In this document: piece after piece, positions 1 to 11,349 of the stretch
Layout: the number at the start of each line of letters is the position of its first letter
Position numbering within the stretch: the stretch's first letter is position 1
Made by a program: the position numbers and the translations under genes
The notes under the pieces: model-generated
Database searches by the model: none
Seen by the model: the letters and a program-made list of their open reading frames with translations, nothing else
Told to the model about the DNA's origin: nothing
From: Cristatella mucedo
Lineage: Eukaryota; Bryozoa; Phylactolaemata; Cristatellidae
NCBI GenBank assembly: GCA_009760855.2
Contig: WPIO01000002.1
Coordinates: 14,835,501-14,899,500, forward strand
Direction: 5' to 3'
DNA length: 64,000 nucleotides

Positions 1-1640
1 CACACACATAGATTGAGCCAAGCAACGCCAGCATCTTCTGTGCCATCCTCCGGAGGCATGGAAACGTGGCTTCGTTAAGTGAAGCATATAAGTCGTTCAG
101 TTTAAGAGAGAGTCGAACTTCTCCTTCTATACAGAATCAGACTGGAGATCTATCAGCTCCAACAGCAGCTCCCGTGGGGCTGGCGTTTCAGCGTGTCTTG
201 TGACAGCGGAAGCGGACGCTGAAGAGACTTTTCACTTTTTTCAAAGTCACAGAAACGACGGCAGAATTATCCGTGAAGGTCGTCCAGTGATTTGCTGTAT
301 TTCTGCGCGTTTCGGGTCGCCTCTTTCTGCATGGCTAGTGTGGGGAAATGAGTGAAAGATTTGTTTTAAATTTTTCTGGAGAACGAGTCAGCTTAGATTT
401 GAAGGCCCTAACATTTGTGTACATGTCGTGCACAAATTGATCTTTCCCATATAGTTTGGTGTTCAGCTCATTCATGTGCGAAAGTATGTCCACAGAAAAC
501 GCTAGGTCACAAAGCCAGTTCTTGTCACTTAGCTCGGAAAATTCGTCGGATCTCCGCATTAACTCCAAAAATGCAGTGATCTCCTCCTTCAGCTCCCACA
601 CTTTTTGCAAGACTTTGCCCAAACTTAGCCAGTGAACACGAGAGTTAAAGTAAGTCCTGGTGATCTGTATCGGTTTCTTTCAGGAGCGAAATAAACTGAC
701 GATGCTGAAGTCACCTTGCTCGTATAAAGTTAACGTTTTACGACTGGGTTCACGACATGATTAGCTGCAGTATAGACATGCACAGAACTTCCCGATGAAT
801 GATGCAGTGAAGGAAAATAACATCCTGATCAGAATTATCCTCTTTTACTTTTTCCTGCAGTCTTTTTAGCAGCCCACAGTTTTTCACAGTTAAATTTGGC
901 GATCCATCCGTGGTGACATTGGTAAGTTTACTCCAAGGTAGCTTCATTTTCTCGATGACAGCAGACACCTGGTTTTACAAGTCCTCTCCCCTCGTTTTTT
1001 CTTTCATGGACTCCATGGTAAAACATTCCTCCGTGATCTCAAAACTGTCGCTAATCCCTCGAATAAAAATTAGGAGCTTTTAATGAGCAGTGTCTTTTAA
1101 TTTGTTACTTCCATCCAGTGCTAGTGAATAAAACTTAAAGGACACCGCCTTTTTGTTTTTATGTGCTGGCTATATCTTCATCAATCAATTCCACTCGGCG
1201 AGTCGCAGTTCTGCGTGATAAACTGATTTTTTCAAATTTGCCTTTGCTCTCCGGACTCGAGAGACCTGCTGTCTCAAACCATGATTCTTTTAAAAATTCG
1301 CCGTCGGAGAAATGCTTACTGGCCTTTGCTAATTTGAATGCCAGCAAAGCACTTGCCTTAGTACTTGACTCTCGAATCGCAGTTTGTCTGTGAGAAAGAT
1401 TTTGCTGAGTCTGTAAATTAGCCGTCAATCTCTGAGCTGTAGCCGCTGTTGACTGGCGTAGTCAGCTTGTTTTGTGGCACAATGAAGGCTGATGTTGTAT
1501 TCTTTAAAAACTGCTATAGTTTCTTGACATATCAGACATACAGCTGTTGATCGGACTTCAGTGAAAAAATATTTTGTTGTCCACTCTTTATTGAACACTC
1601 GGCACTCACTGTATACTTTTCTTTTCTTCGGTCCGCTCAT
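1..1640 (-). pseudogene. hAT transposase, GTF2IRD2/ZBED-like, frameshifted
   Basis: Starting at the ATG at 1638-1640 (MSGPKKRKVYSECRVFNKEW), the minus strand shows a BED-type zinc-finger region (CLICQE, then H at about 1490) and then the linker (1428-1159, another frame). The central catalytic region follows at 968-750 (TNVTTDGSPNL and FLHCIIHRE). A helical stretch at 622-335 contains WLCDLAFSVDILSHMNELN and LYGKDQF. A C-terminal dimerisation remnant lies below 170. The pieces lie in family order but in different frames with stops between them, so no active protein is made. Homology is by recognised motifs; the full family protein is roughly 600-700 residues. It is not a host gene as far as I can see, because no introns or intact frame remain. 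Confidence 0.78.
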
Positions 1641-1904
1641 TTTTACTGAAGGGCTGAAAGTACAAGCGACAAAAAGAACTAATGCATCACACTCAAGGGT
1701 CAATGTCTTCGGGGTGCGACATCTGCTGGGGAAAGATGGGAATTACAGCTAGGTAAAATGATTGAGATGTCGTTATAATAAAATTTAATTTCCTAATATA
1801 ACGTGGACGAGTTTGGCGGGCCGGATTGAAAAGCCGAACAAATTGAAAAGCCGAACAAACGAAAAGCCGTATATGGCCCGCGAGCCGTAGTTTACCCATG
1901 TCTG
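1..1904 (-). mobile_element. Decayed hAT (Charlie-like) DNA transposon, truncated by window edge
   Basis: The minus strand carries pieces of a hAT transposase of the type that gave rise to vertebrate GTF2IRD2/ZBED-like genes. The upstream end is a terminal inverted repeat at about 1874-1904; read outward-in on the minus strand it begins CAGACATGGGTAAACTACGG, close to the CAGGGGTGGGCAAACT-type ends of Charlie elements. A candidate 8-bp target duplication lies at 1905-1912 (GCCTAGGC), but its partner is outside the window. The other end is missing because base 1 falls inside the C-terminal dimerisation region. Two near-identical 16-mers (TTGAAAAGCCGAACAA type) at about 1825-1858 form a subterminal direct repeat. 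Confidence 0.8.
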
Positions 1905-2212
1905 GCCTAGGCCTAAGGAGGTTTTACTTCACGACCCAGGTCACGAGTTGAGTCCTGTAGTTGGCAGTCCTCCACTGCAAGCTAGATGATCAGTGTTGAC
2001 CCGTCATCTAATTTTTGGACCTGCCCTAATGATTAGTTCCAACAAAACCTGTATAAATAAATTGTTGCCAAGTATAGTAGTAATAAGGTAATCAAACACC
2101 AGTGACCAAACAAGAAAGACAGCAAAGGTCATATGAAGCCATGGCACCAGCTTATAGACCCAATAGTCTAGAGCCATGGAAAGTCACGTGGACGTCAACC
2201 TCGCTTTAGAAA

Positions 2213-2242
2213 GCTAGGTCAGAGTGCGTACTCTGACCTAGC
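2213..2242. repeat. Perfect hairpin 1 (13-bp arms, 4-nt loop)
   Basis: The left arm GCTAGGTCAGAGT (2213-2225) and right arm ACTCTGACCTAGC (2230-2242) are perfectly complementary around the loop GCGT. It directly abuts a second hairpin. It is not linked to any recognised element. Confidence 0.9.
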
Positions 2243-2278
2243 AGTCAGATTGCCCTGCTATCAGGGCAATCTGGCTGC
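2241..2278. repeat. Hairpin 2 (17-bp arms, one mismatch, 4-nt loop)
   Basis: The left arm (2241-2257) and right arm (2262-2278) pair with a single mismatch around the loop CTAT; the inner 12 bp (CAGATTGCCCTG) are perfect. It shares its first two bases with the end of hairpin 1. Confidence 0.88.
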
Positions 2279-3680
2279 TCCTTTTTAATGTGGCAAAATC
2301 TTTAAAGACGGAAAGATGCACTCATGGCTAATTTTCTAGCTAGTGGGCAAAGAATACTAATGCCAATGGCAAGATGCCCTCTCAAGTTGAAAATACATTT
2401 CATTCATACATAAACACTATATTTATTCCGATGAATGCTTACATTCAATTCAATTTTTACTCGTTGCATTTGAGCAGATGCTCTTTTCATAGGTCAGCAC
2501 CGGCTTGCGAATCAGCTATGACTTTTGTATGTTGGGCTATGACTTAGTCACACTACATGCAAATATGTAGAGGCTGATTTGCTAGCAACTGGCATTCTTA
2601 CTCTTTCTCGACTCCAGTTCAGCATTGTAATCCTGTTATTGAGGCCTGGATTAGTTGTTTGCATTAGCGATATAAACTTATTTTGTAAGCAGTATCGTCC
2701 TTTATCATTAATATTCTGTAGCTACAGTAGGTTAGGCTGCAAGTCTTGCTTGTTCCCTCAGAGGATGGTCATGAGTAGATTCAAGACCAGAGAATGTCAT
2801 CACACTTTGGTAGAGGTAGTACGTGGTAGCTGTTCCTATTAGAGTACTAGGCTAGGCAAAGGGAGAGGAGCTTAGCAGTTATTTGAGCTCATACTCGGCA
2901 CCAAGCCTCGATCGCTGCTTATGACCAGTCGATTCATGGTGGTGTCTCACTTCTGGTAGGTCGGTGTACACTTTCTCTTCCTCACTCATCCTACTTGACT
3001 GTATTTGATCCCTGTCTATGGCTCCACTCACCACAGAATGAAACATAAATTCCCGGCTTTGTAGGCGCTTTCATAAATTTGAATTTCTCAATACATAACC
3101 TATAGTATCACGGGTGAATGCTTACTGATACCTAGCTTAACGCAGCTTAACGTTAAAACCGAAGCGCAACTCTTTTGTGCATCCTAAGTATATACGGGAA
3201 CAATGCCACTACAGAACGCCAAGAATTTTCTGTCATAGTATGTGTTATTTGCTCATTGCTTTTAAGTCAGGATAGAAAATTTTCGGTATTCTCGACAAAC
3301 TTTGCTCATGTCACAAGGTCAATGATTGACTTGAAACTAACCTATTTCCGATGTAAACACTGACTGACTTAATTAAATCTGGTGAGTCACATTTACCATA
3401 AAAAATGAGCTGCACTGAGGCGATGGATGAAGAAATGAAGGAATACATGAAGGTAGGCACCCTCTTGCCAGTTTGACGTTTACAAGAGTCTGCTATGCAG
3501 AAGTAGCAGTTGCTTGAGTATTTACTTGGTTCCCACCAGAGATTCTTGGGATAGATATTTTCTCAGCTCCAATTTCTACCTTCGACGAGCTTGTTAACAT
3601 ACCAGAATTATTAAGTTCAAAATAACTACCTAATAGTGTGCAAACATCTTCCTCTACTGAGAAGCAATTGTTCACCTTAC

Positions 3681-3836
3681 TTGCAACGGTTCTCTTGCAG
3701 CGTTTGCACGTGAAATGAATTGTCCAAGGCTTGCAACAGATGCTTTCACTGAATACTTGTTTACTTCTCTCTTGATAATTTGTTCATATGCGTGGCCAAA
3801 TGCATCTCCTGGATTCAAGCGACGTCTGGATGCCAT
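3681..3836 (-). CDS. Possible coding exon, unidentified
   Basis: The minus strand reads 52 codons from an ATG at 3836 (MASRRRLNPGDAFGHAYEQ) to a good donor site, CAA then GTAAGG, at 3680. The composition is protein-like, with mixed charged and hydrophobic residues and a possible helix (QIIKREVNKYSVKASVASLG). I do not recognise the protein and could not place a following exon: the nearest AG, 24 bases on, opens onto an in-frame stop. A SINE tail lies just upstream of the ATG, so the true 5' side is uncertain. Confidence 0.28.
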
Positions 3837-3849
3837 GTCAATCAAAGGA

Positions 3850-3985
3850 TAAATAAATAATTCATTCATATAGCACCTTAACAGAATTTCATCTCTATTC
3901 AGGCACTCACATGTGCCACGGGGATCGAGCCCACGACCTCGGTATTCAAAAGCAATGGCCTTCTTTTACTGGGTGATTTAACAGC
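3850..3985 (-). mobile_element. SINE family S1 (tRNA-derived, L2-tailed)
   Basis: On the minus strand a tRNA-like promoter head (A-box region near 3980, B-box GTGGGCTCGATCCCC near 3925) is followed by the shared S1 body GTGGCACATGTGAG. It ends in the L2-like tail AAATTCTGTTAAGGTGCTAT with ATTTATTT at its end. It appears inserted into the 3' end of an older S2 SINE. Confidence 0.7.
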
Positions 3986-4046
3986 TTTTTTACATAGCGA
4001 CCTTGACCTTGGTCGAGACAAGCACCTTACCACTGGGCCAAAGCAG
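3969..4046 (-). mobile_element. Remnant of SINE family S2
   Basis: The minus strand shows a tRNA-like head (TGGCCCAGTGGTAAGGTGC near 4040) and then the S2-type 3' end GCTATGTAAAAAAGCTGTTA, which matches the end of the S2 copy at 39640. The body between them is short or deleted, so the assignment is tentative. Confidence 0.45.
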
Positions 4047-4418
4047 CTCGGCAAAAAATATGGCAATGTACCAATCTCTTAGTTAGCCACAGCGTTAACT
4101 AAAAGGTTTGTTTAAGGCACATGTACTGTTACACTGCTATGGAGACAACTCTGTAGTGCTATATCTGCCTAACCCTCACTCATTTGGGTAGCTGCACAGT
4201 GCATGCAAATATGACATCAGCTGTGTGCCTAAGAGCATAACAAGAGAATCTTGACCGAAGAAGCTAAGTTCTTGTAGAACAAAAAGCCATTTCATATTTA
4301 CTTCAGACATATTGGATAGAAAAAGCACACTGTACCCAAATACTTATATAAATTGAAATTGGTTACCTTAATAATCTAATATTTGCAAACAGTAATTCAT
4401 ATAAATTGAATTTTTGGC

Positions 4419-4518
4419 ATTTATTACACCAAATAAGATAGATAGTGCTGGCTTCTCTACATGCAAGCATTTATTACAACAAAAAAGATAGATGATGCAG
4501 GCTTCTCAACAAGCAAGC
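4419..4518. repeat. Tandem duplication of a 50-bp unit
   Basis: Two adjacent copies (4419-4468 and 4469-4518) both run from ATTTATTACA to CAAGC with a few substitutions. They lie just downstream of the 3' end of the UPF0193 gene. Confidence 0.85.
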
Positions 4519-4527
4519 TCGATGCCA

Positions 4528-4533
4528 TTTAAT
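4528..4533 (-). terminator. Candidate polyadenylation signal ATTAAA of the UPF0193 gene
   Basis: ATTAAA on the minus strand lies about 95 bases past the stop codon at 4628-4630. It is the common variant signal and well placed; no transcript evidence is available. Confidence 0.4.
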
Positions 4534-4627
4534 AGCCGTAAGGGCCAGGGCTCATTATGAGCTGCTGACACGATACGGTCACTGAGTTGGATGAACCAAT
4601 AGGACTTTCCGCTGGAGTTCACTGACA

Positions 4628-7600
4628 TCAAGTCCCAGCGTTTCCGTCTCCATTAGAATCCTCCTGTGCCTTAATAAGTTTGTCAAGTTCCGCAGACCTC
4701 TGTTTATCAATAACCTCCATCTCTCTTACTTTCTGTTAAAAGAAAGCCAGGCAGCCAAAATTACATCGCAAAATACGTCAAACCTGTTCATGCAAATTTA
4801 CAGTTACATTTACAGTTAGTTGATGCAGTGCAAGTTGATGACGCTGGGCATTAACCGAGGCCTGCAAAAGTTGTCATTGTGTTTGACTAGAATTAAATCT
4901 CTGAGAAAATTAATGGTGTTACAAAAAGCAAAATTACTGCATCACTGCTGTCGAAAAAGGCATTTAGTCACTTGCAAAATCTATGAACCAAGCGGAACTG
5001 ATCAGATATTCATTAACTTATTATTATTAGAACTGATTCCTAAAAAGTCTGCTATTCTCGCATACAGTAGTGGGTCCACTAGAGCTCTCGGCATGTTACC
5101 TTAGGTCTGCATCAAAGGAGCTTTGAAATCAGTGACTGCTACCTTTGCCATAACACAACTCTCTTTTAGGCAGTCAATAAGTATTATATGTTTTTATCAT
5201 TTGCCTTGGATTAACTAACAACAATCAGCTCAGCCTTATCTGGTTTAAGCATGCCCCTCCGGTCAAGTTGCAAAATTGTTGCTGCACAACGCCAAATAAA
5301 CTGCAGAGCTCAAACAGAGAACTCACCTGCGATATTTCGGTCTCAATGATTGTCCTATACTTCTCACCCTGTCCAAGAGCCTCCATTTCCTGCAGAAACT
5401 GCCTCCGCTCTTGTACTTCTTGTTGCACTGAAATGAGAGGATCAGTTTAGTGCATGAATGGCAAGAGTCGCCTTTTCCAGTCACAAAACATGGCAGCAGC
5501 CAAACTGCTCGAGGGTGTCATTTAAAATGGGAGCTTTTTTGATCGTCATTGTCAACTTACATTCCTCGAATCGATCAATCTCAGCTTCGGTCTCTCTTGT
5601 CGGCCGCCTGTGTCCTTTCTTAGACTGGGCTTGTTGAGGAGGCACGTCGACACCGTAGGCCATCATGTTAGCTAAGCGCTCCTTGTCCTTTTCAGTTCGT
5701 ACCACTGCGGTAACAAGAGCATGAGCATGAGGGAGGGAAGAACGTGTAGCTCATCGCGCTGCTGCAGCTGCAGCTAATAGGTCACTGGCTCTGGTACAGC
5801 TGGCTGTAAGGCCTGCTAGTTGCTTTTAGTTAAAGTTGAGCACGTGGGGCCGAGAGAATATTTAAAGATGCAAGATAATCAATAGTTAGCAGGGTGGACT
5901 GACTTCTCAAAAAGCCAACTCGTGGGCCACTAAAGCGAATAAAAAGTGTTTAGGAGAAAGCAGTCGAATCGGACTATTGAAAACATTGCCTAAAAAATTA
6001 GAATGACAGCTGCTAAGCAACCTTTAACTCTAGTGATATCTGTCCTCAGCTTCCTATACCTTCCTAGACGAAACGCCCCTTGTATGCCGAGTAGTTCTAT
6101 TACTTGGAGCAGTTATCAGGCCATCAGCCACAAGCACATGGTCAATAAACTGCATTCTAAAAGCAGAGGGGTTACTCAATTAAATAAGATCGAGAAGAGA
6201 CTGAAATCCTATGGTGAATCGAACCCATAATTCAAATTTGTAGAAATGATCAACATTGTGATAGCTCAACCAGTCAACATGAAACATCTGCACAGACCCA
6301 CCAGCCTTCGAATTTCTGCAAAGGCTTTTCACAAGAGATTTTCTATTGAAGGCTGCTTAATCAGGTTAGTCAGCACAGCTAGTGATGGCAAGATCACTCA
6401 GACATGAAGTGATGTCAATCTGGTGGGTAGCGATGTCAAGTTGAGTAATGGTGATGGCAAGCTGGAAGCTGAAGCTAATGAGCCAACTATGGCAAGCTAT
6501 ATAACAAACTGTATATAATAAAAGAGTCATGTTTATGGGCCTAAAGGGATATGGCATCTCAGCTATATCTATGAGTCCTACTTCAATAAATATAAAAAAT
6601 TTGTCAGACATCCCAACTGACAAGGCATCTTTCTCTACTTCAAATGCGGGAAGGGTCCTACTTCTTCGTGAGCTGGGGTAATTTTTTAATTAAGATCCAT
6701 TCTGCCTCAGTTTGTCCGACGGAGAACTTGAGCAGCAGTGTAGTAATGTTTTAACGGACTACCTCAAGTCGAATAGTAAACGTTGTGAGAAAATTTGAAA
6801 AAACCGCAATCATGCCCTGAGGCTGTCCTTCTGGTATCAGGACGAGTGGAGCTTTAGAAAGTAATGCTCCCTTTCCATAAGCATCATCTGCCAAAGTGCA
6901 ATATTAAAAACCACGTGAATATGAGAGAGCAACAGGGTAGTGTAAAAAAGCATTTCCCAGAGGAAATCAATGCAAGTTGATAGAATCTGCAAAACTGGAT
7001 AAAGCCTCAGCCCGGGAAAACACCATACAAGCTCAATTTGAGTGCATTCAGCATCAAAAGTGTTTAATTGGCTGGAAGACAGCTCTTCCCGATAAGAGGT
7101 TAAGATCACTAAAAATTTCAAAAGCTGTTCCACTACTTCAGAGTCAGAGGCCTTTGGCTCTGCTGCAGGTTAGATAAATCCTTTGAACGGCTACAGAGTC
7201 GAGCTTAGTTGGGCATCACATTTCCAGCATCAAGGAGGAATCGTGGAGTTCGAATTTGAAGAGCATCAAATTTCACCAAAAAAGAGCCGTAATGGCATCA
7301 TGTTGTTCCAGCAGCTGCATGGTGTGATAGGAAGGGGTCCAAGAATCTAGTAAACTCTAGGCAGTGAGTGGTGAAAACTCTTTGCCAGCCTCAACAAAGA
7401 GAAGCCGATCGAGACACCTTTAACAACCCTTTTCTCTTCTAAAGTATGGCAAAACAAACTCCCCCTACCCTGCACACCCTGATAACTTCTTGTTCCTACC
7501 ATAGTTAGTAGCTGAAGATCGATGGAGGTGGGCCAACATGACCAATAATAACAATAATGAATGCATTCGCATAGTGCCTTCGGAGAGATTCATCTCTTTC

Positions 7601-10600
7601 TAAGCGTTTTAAGTTTGCTGTAAAGAAATAGTCGTTTAATTAAGATAGGCTGGAGGAAATAGCAGTCACTGAGATTTAGCATCGTAAGCAAAAAATGTTT
7701 ACTGGAGTAGGCGAAGCTTGACCTTTGCTGTACTGACTATGAAGTGAAAGCATGGCTGGCGCCAGACGAAGCTTGCTGTCAGGGTTGAAAGGATTTGCAC
7801 CCCATCGCACCCCTTGCTGCAATAAGTTCCTATGATCTGCAAGTAAGCTACAATTAATATTTAGAGCTATCAATTTCACAGCAACTGATTTGCTTACGGC
7901 TTACAATAACCTTAGCAATGCTGATCACGGTATGGCCTATCTGCTAGTTATCCTTGATCTATAAGCACCATTATACACAATTGAACGCCAGATAAAATAC
8001 CTCTCGACACGTCTAGTTTATCACTGGAACAGTGATAAACTAGTTGGGTCCTATTATTGAGTTAGATGTCAGAATGCAGATGTAAATGGCTGCCAGTCAT
8101 CCCGGGAGCCCTTAAAGTAATTATAAGCAGTGTCACGTGGTGTGGTCTTACTTCCTCTTCTTTTCACTATGCACACTCTGCCTCTGGCCGAAAGATCTCT
8201 TAGGGTGCTGTATAGACGGCCGATTATTAATATATTATTATGTTAGCACAGGTCGCTAAGTGAGATCCTTGCCGAACTGTTTAGGTCCAAAACTTAAAAG
8301 AGACTATAAGTATGGTAAATGGGAGTGCTAGCAGCTTTGTTAAATAATCGGAAAAAATACACTCAAAAACGGTAGTGTGCATTTTCAGGCGTTTGATAAT
8401 GGCCTAACTTCCACAAGGCTTGTTAAAATGGTGGGTATTGCGTTGGTCCTTAGACGGAGCTTTGTCCATAATCGATCGAGCATGTCATGCGATAGATACA
8501 GTTTCAACGAGATCATGCTCTCGTCATGCTCATAACAAAAGACAGACGTTCAGACGCAAGTATGCAGCCACGAGACACAGTTAAAAGATTGCTGCAAACA
8601 AGTTTCCAGCTCCTATTTGGATGAATTTCACGTATTTCAGATCACTTCTTTTAGCTTTAGTTATTCATACTGTACTCGCACAAAAAAGGTATCCAACTTA
8701 AGGGCCAAGCAACACTAATACAAGAGTTTCGTACCTCTAGGCAGAGGCTTATAGTTGGGTTTCTCTAATGCTCCCGATGCTTCGATCTGCTGCAAAGTCT
8801 TCAGACCACCTCGAGTTGATCTGCAAAGTAAAAGTCATGTTATAAATTCAACCTATGAACGGCTACTTAGCCAAACAGCATTATCCTAAAATGGTCAACA
8901 CGGTTGGAGGATATCCGGCAGGGGAAACGTACCTAGGATTAACCACTTTGGTTGGTGCAGGCTTTGATCGTTCTCTCCTGGGCTTGGCACTGGACGTGGG
9001 GCTGCAGTCAGACGGCAGTGATTGACCACCTCAAATTAGACGCACCATGAAAGCATTACTGGGAAACATTGCAGTAAAATTGAGTACGAGCTATCTCACA
9101 AACTTACTTCTGATCCGCTCTCCTAAATGGCGCTGTTGAAAATTTGTTAGTTTTGATTCCTGCATCATTTCTACAAGTAAATAGAAATGCAGGTCAGTAT
9201 ATATGCTAGATAGAAATGTGTATAGGTATATTTTATTCACATGAGTATAAAAATGAAAAGTAAAGGAAATCCATCTCTTGATTGACCGCCGTCACACGTT
9301 TTTGGTAGTATAAGCCACCACGAGATACCATTATTAACACCACAATAGCAGAAATACTTCACCACTAACTGTAACTCAAATATAGTAGCAAAGCAAGTTG
9401 GGTAGACGATACATTTTTAGAGGCCAGTTATATTTCATAGCTACCAAACGATCGCAAAATACCGAAGTCCAAATTTGTGATTAATAAATGAAAGTCCAAT
9501 CAATGTCAGCGAAGTGGCCATACATCACGACTTGCTTGCAGCCACCAACGAGAAAATGACTTTTTAGTTATAATATGCACTGTAAATATTAGGACTTATG
9601 ACATTCTGTCGCTGCCAAGCCGAGACCTAAGCATATGCCTTTTTGCTCAAGTGACTGTACTGAGCTCACATGTACCACTATGCCACTAATTTATATGAAC
9701 CATCGTAAGGTCACTAATATAGGACAATGGTAATATAACTCCAGTTACAAAGTTTTCCCAAGCCTAGCAGGAAAAAATCAGATTACTGAAACTACATGAG
9801 TTAATCAAGTTCGAGTGCCGTTGCTAAATCATTCGATCAGGAAACTACGAAGCAAGTGAGCAATAACCAATCGCTAAACTGCTAGCGTGACCAATATAAA
9901 TTAAGTTGTTGCATTGCAATCAAGGGCTTCGTTTAAAATGGTGCGTACAAAAAATTTCATGGTGGTAATTACTGCCGTCTGCAATTTATTTTTTGATCTC
10001 TTTCGTACACAGGTCTAGTTTTATGCTCAATGCAAAATGGATGGCTGATTTATTTTTGCAGAAAGGGTGGCTTGCTTCCAAGTCTACTATATAATAATAA
10101 TAATACTAAGTCGGTTGTGTTTCTCCATAAGGGAACCTTAAATATATCCAGTTGATTGACAGCCTAAGAGAAGCGATAGTTTTTGGGCAGAACCCCTTCC
10201 CCCTCGCTGATGCTCATTCGTGGAAAGCCAAGAAGTCTCACAAGTTTATCACACTACCATTTGTACGTATATAACATGTGCAAGAAAATGCGAAACTTAG
10301 AGTGACATAAGAACCAGCCAGTAATCTTAATCTGGTAGTTAGGAATTTCAAGGTAGCATGAAGCTGTATTTTACACGTGAGCTCCTCATGATTGACGACA
10401 GACGGCAGTCTGAAAAGGTATATTCAGGAACAAGGAAAGTGCCGCCGCTTTTAGTAGATACATAATATCAAAGAATGTAATCTCATTGAAGTGCGGTTGA
10501 AATATTATTAGCCAACTAATTAAAAGTTCCATCGAACCCTATCTCATTCTGTATAAGTACAATGTAATAAACGGCACTGATCCACCAGCCTCGCTTGCGT

Positions 10601-10933
10601 AGATCCTGACGATCCGGTGATAAACCAGCTGGCAGTAGGCAATAAGAAATTTTCTCTTGTTCAGAATAGAATTCACGACCTGGTTTGTGATGTGCGAGCG
10701 ACCATAATCGGAGACTAAGACACGAGGGCAAAGTGACGAGCCGCGGGTGAAAACTGCCCGCGGACTCGTGTATGCCTACAGTAAGGGCCAGTCCACTTGA
10801 CTGCAGGAAATGTGGAAAGGTAGCAGAATGTTCGTCTACCTTTGAGTAATGCCTGTGTCTGCGAACTGTATTGCACTTGCGGACTTGACCAAAATCCTCC
10901 ATTGGGGATCGCGTTGCCGTTCCGCTCCGCCAT
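4628..10933 (-). CDS. UPF0193 family protein (EVG1/C22orf23-like), seven exons
   Basis: I assembled seven minus-strand exons: 10840-10933, 9108-9170, 8933-9029, 8735-8820, 5561-5704, 5327-5427 and 4628-4732. All junctions are GT-AG and the phases agree (1,2,2,1,1,0), giving 229 residues from the ATG at 10931-10933 to the TGA at 4628-4630. The human family member is about 217 residues as I recall. Family signatures are ESKLTNFQQRHL (residues 36-47), SPTSS near 66, DRFEEL near 157-162, MEALGQGEKYRTII (176-189) and EISQKVREMEVIDKQRSAEL at the C terminus. The C-terminal third is charged and helical. There is no signal peptide or membrane segment. The molecular function is not established to my knowledge; a link with ciliated cells is my recollection and is not shown here. 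Intron 4 (5705-8734) contains a LINE tail and a perfect hairpin. The gene looks intact. Confidence 0.9.
7545..7640 (-). mobile_element. L2 LINE 3' tail fragment
   Basis: The minus strand reads the L2 3' stem-loop region: AAAGAGATGAATCTCTCCG followed by AAGGCACTATGCGAATGC and an AT-rich run. Only the last 100 or so bases are present, inside an intron. Confidence 0.65.
8013..8043. repeat. Perfect hairpin (14-bp arms, 3-nt loop)
   Basis: The arms CTAGTTTATCACTG (8013-8026) and CAGTGATAAACTAG (8030-8043) flank the loop GAA. It lies in the long intron of the UPF0193 gene. Confidence 0.92.
9171..10839 (-). other. Intron 1 of the UPF0193 gene
   Basis: This intron is AT-rich with no recognised repeat. 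The overlapping minus-strand frame at 10516-10902 reads through the exon 1 donor in another frame and is not a gene. Confidence 0.65.
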
Positions 10934-11349
10934 GTTTATTTACAATATCCGGAAACGACGTCTCGTTGACAACGCTTCAGAGGCATCAGTTTGCCAGCAG
11001 CAGGCTGACATAGATATATGGTATGGTATTTGTCGTTGAGATGTATTTTTAGATTTAGTCAACTGCTAAACGATCGACGAACGAAGCAGTGACTGCAGGA
11101 TACGGATACAGGCATATCCATAGATTTATAGCATGCGCATGCATACATAATTATACTTAATTATGTAACGCCTAAGGCTCGGCGGAGGAGGCGTTACCTG
11201 GTGTGACGAATGACCCCAGTCCATCAAAATCCCCTCTAATCAAGCTAAAATCGACAAGAAAATGGCATTGCAGAGCTCAAATTTTGAGCGGACATTTTAG
11301 TACACGTTTGATTTTAACTATCCACCAAATTTCCCGACACTGTGAGTAC
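10934..11349. promoter_or_regulatory. 5' flank of the UPF0193 gene
   Basis: The 100 bases upstream of the ATG are CpG-richer than the surroundings (for example CCGGAAACGACGTCTCG at about 10950-10967, an ETS/ATF-like word set). No TATA box is visible next to the start. The promoter call is by position only. From 11100 to 11340 nothing is recognised. Confidence 0.35.

Larger units (their letters stand above)
1905..3670. other. Intergenic stretch with twin hairpins, otherwise nothing recognised
   Basis: Apart from the paired hairpins at 2213-2278, I see no coding or repeat signal here. The short frames at 2579-2842 and 3175-3363 have no recognisable protein character or splice context. Confidence 0.5.
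5705..8734 (-). other. Long intron 4 of the UPF0193 gene
   Basis: This 3-kb interval separates exons 4 and 5. It holds an L2 3' tail (about 7545-7640) and the hairpin at 8013-8043. Short frames such as 6837-7133 and 7676-7879 look like chance. Nothing else is recognised. Confidence 0.7.

Noticed and set aside
3657-3680. A 24-base GTAAGG...CTCAG mini-intron after the exon at 3681-3836
   Set aside because: Joining there opens onto an in-frame TAG, and 24 bases is too short for a normal animal intron.
10516-10902. A 128-residue minus-strand frame
   Set aside because: It overlaps exon 1 of the UPF0193 gene in another frame and continues into its intron.
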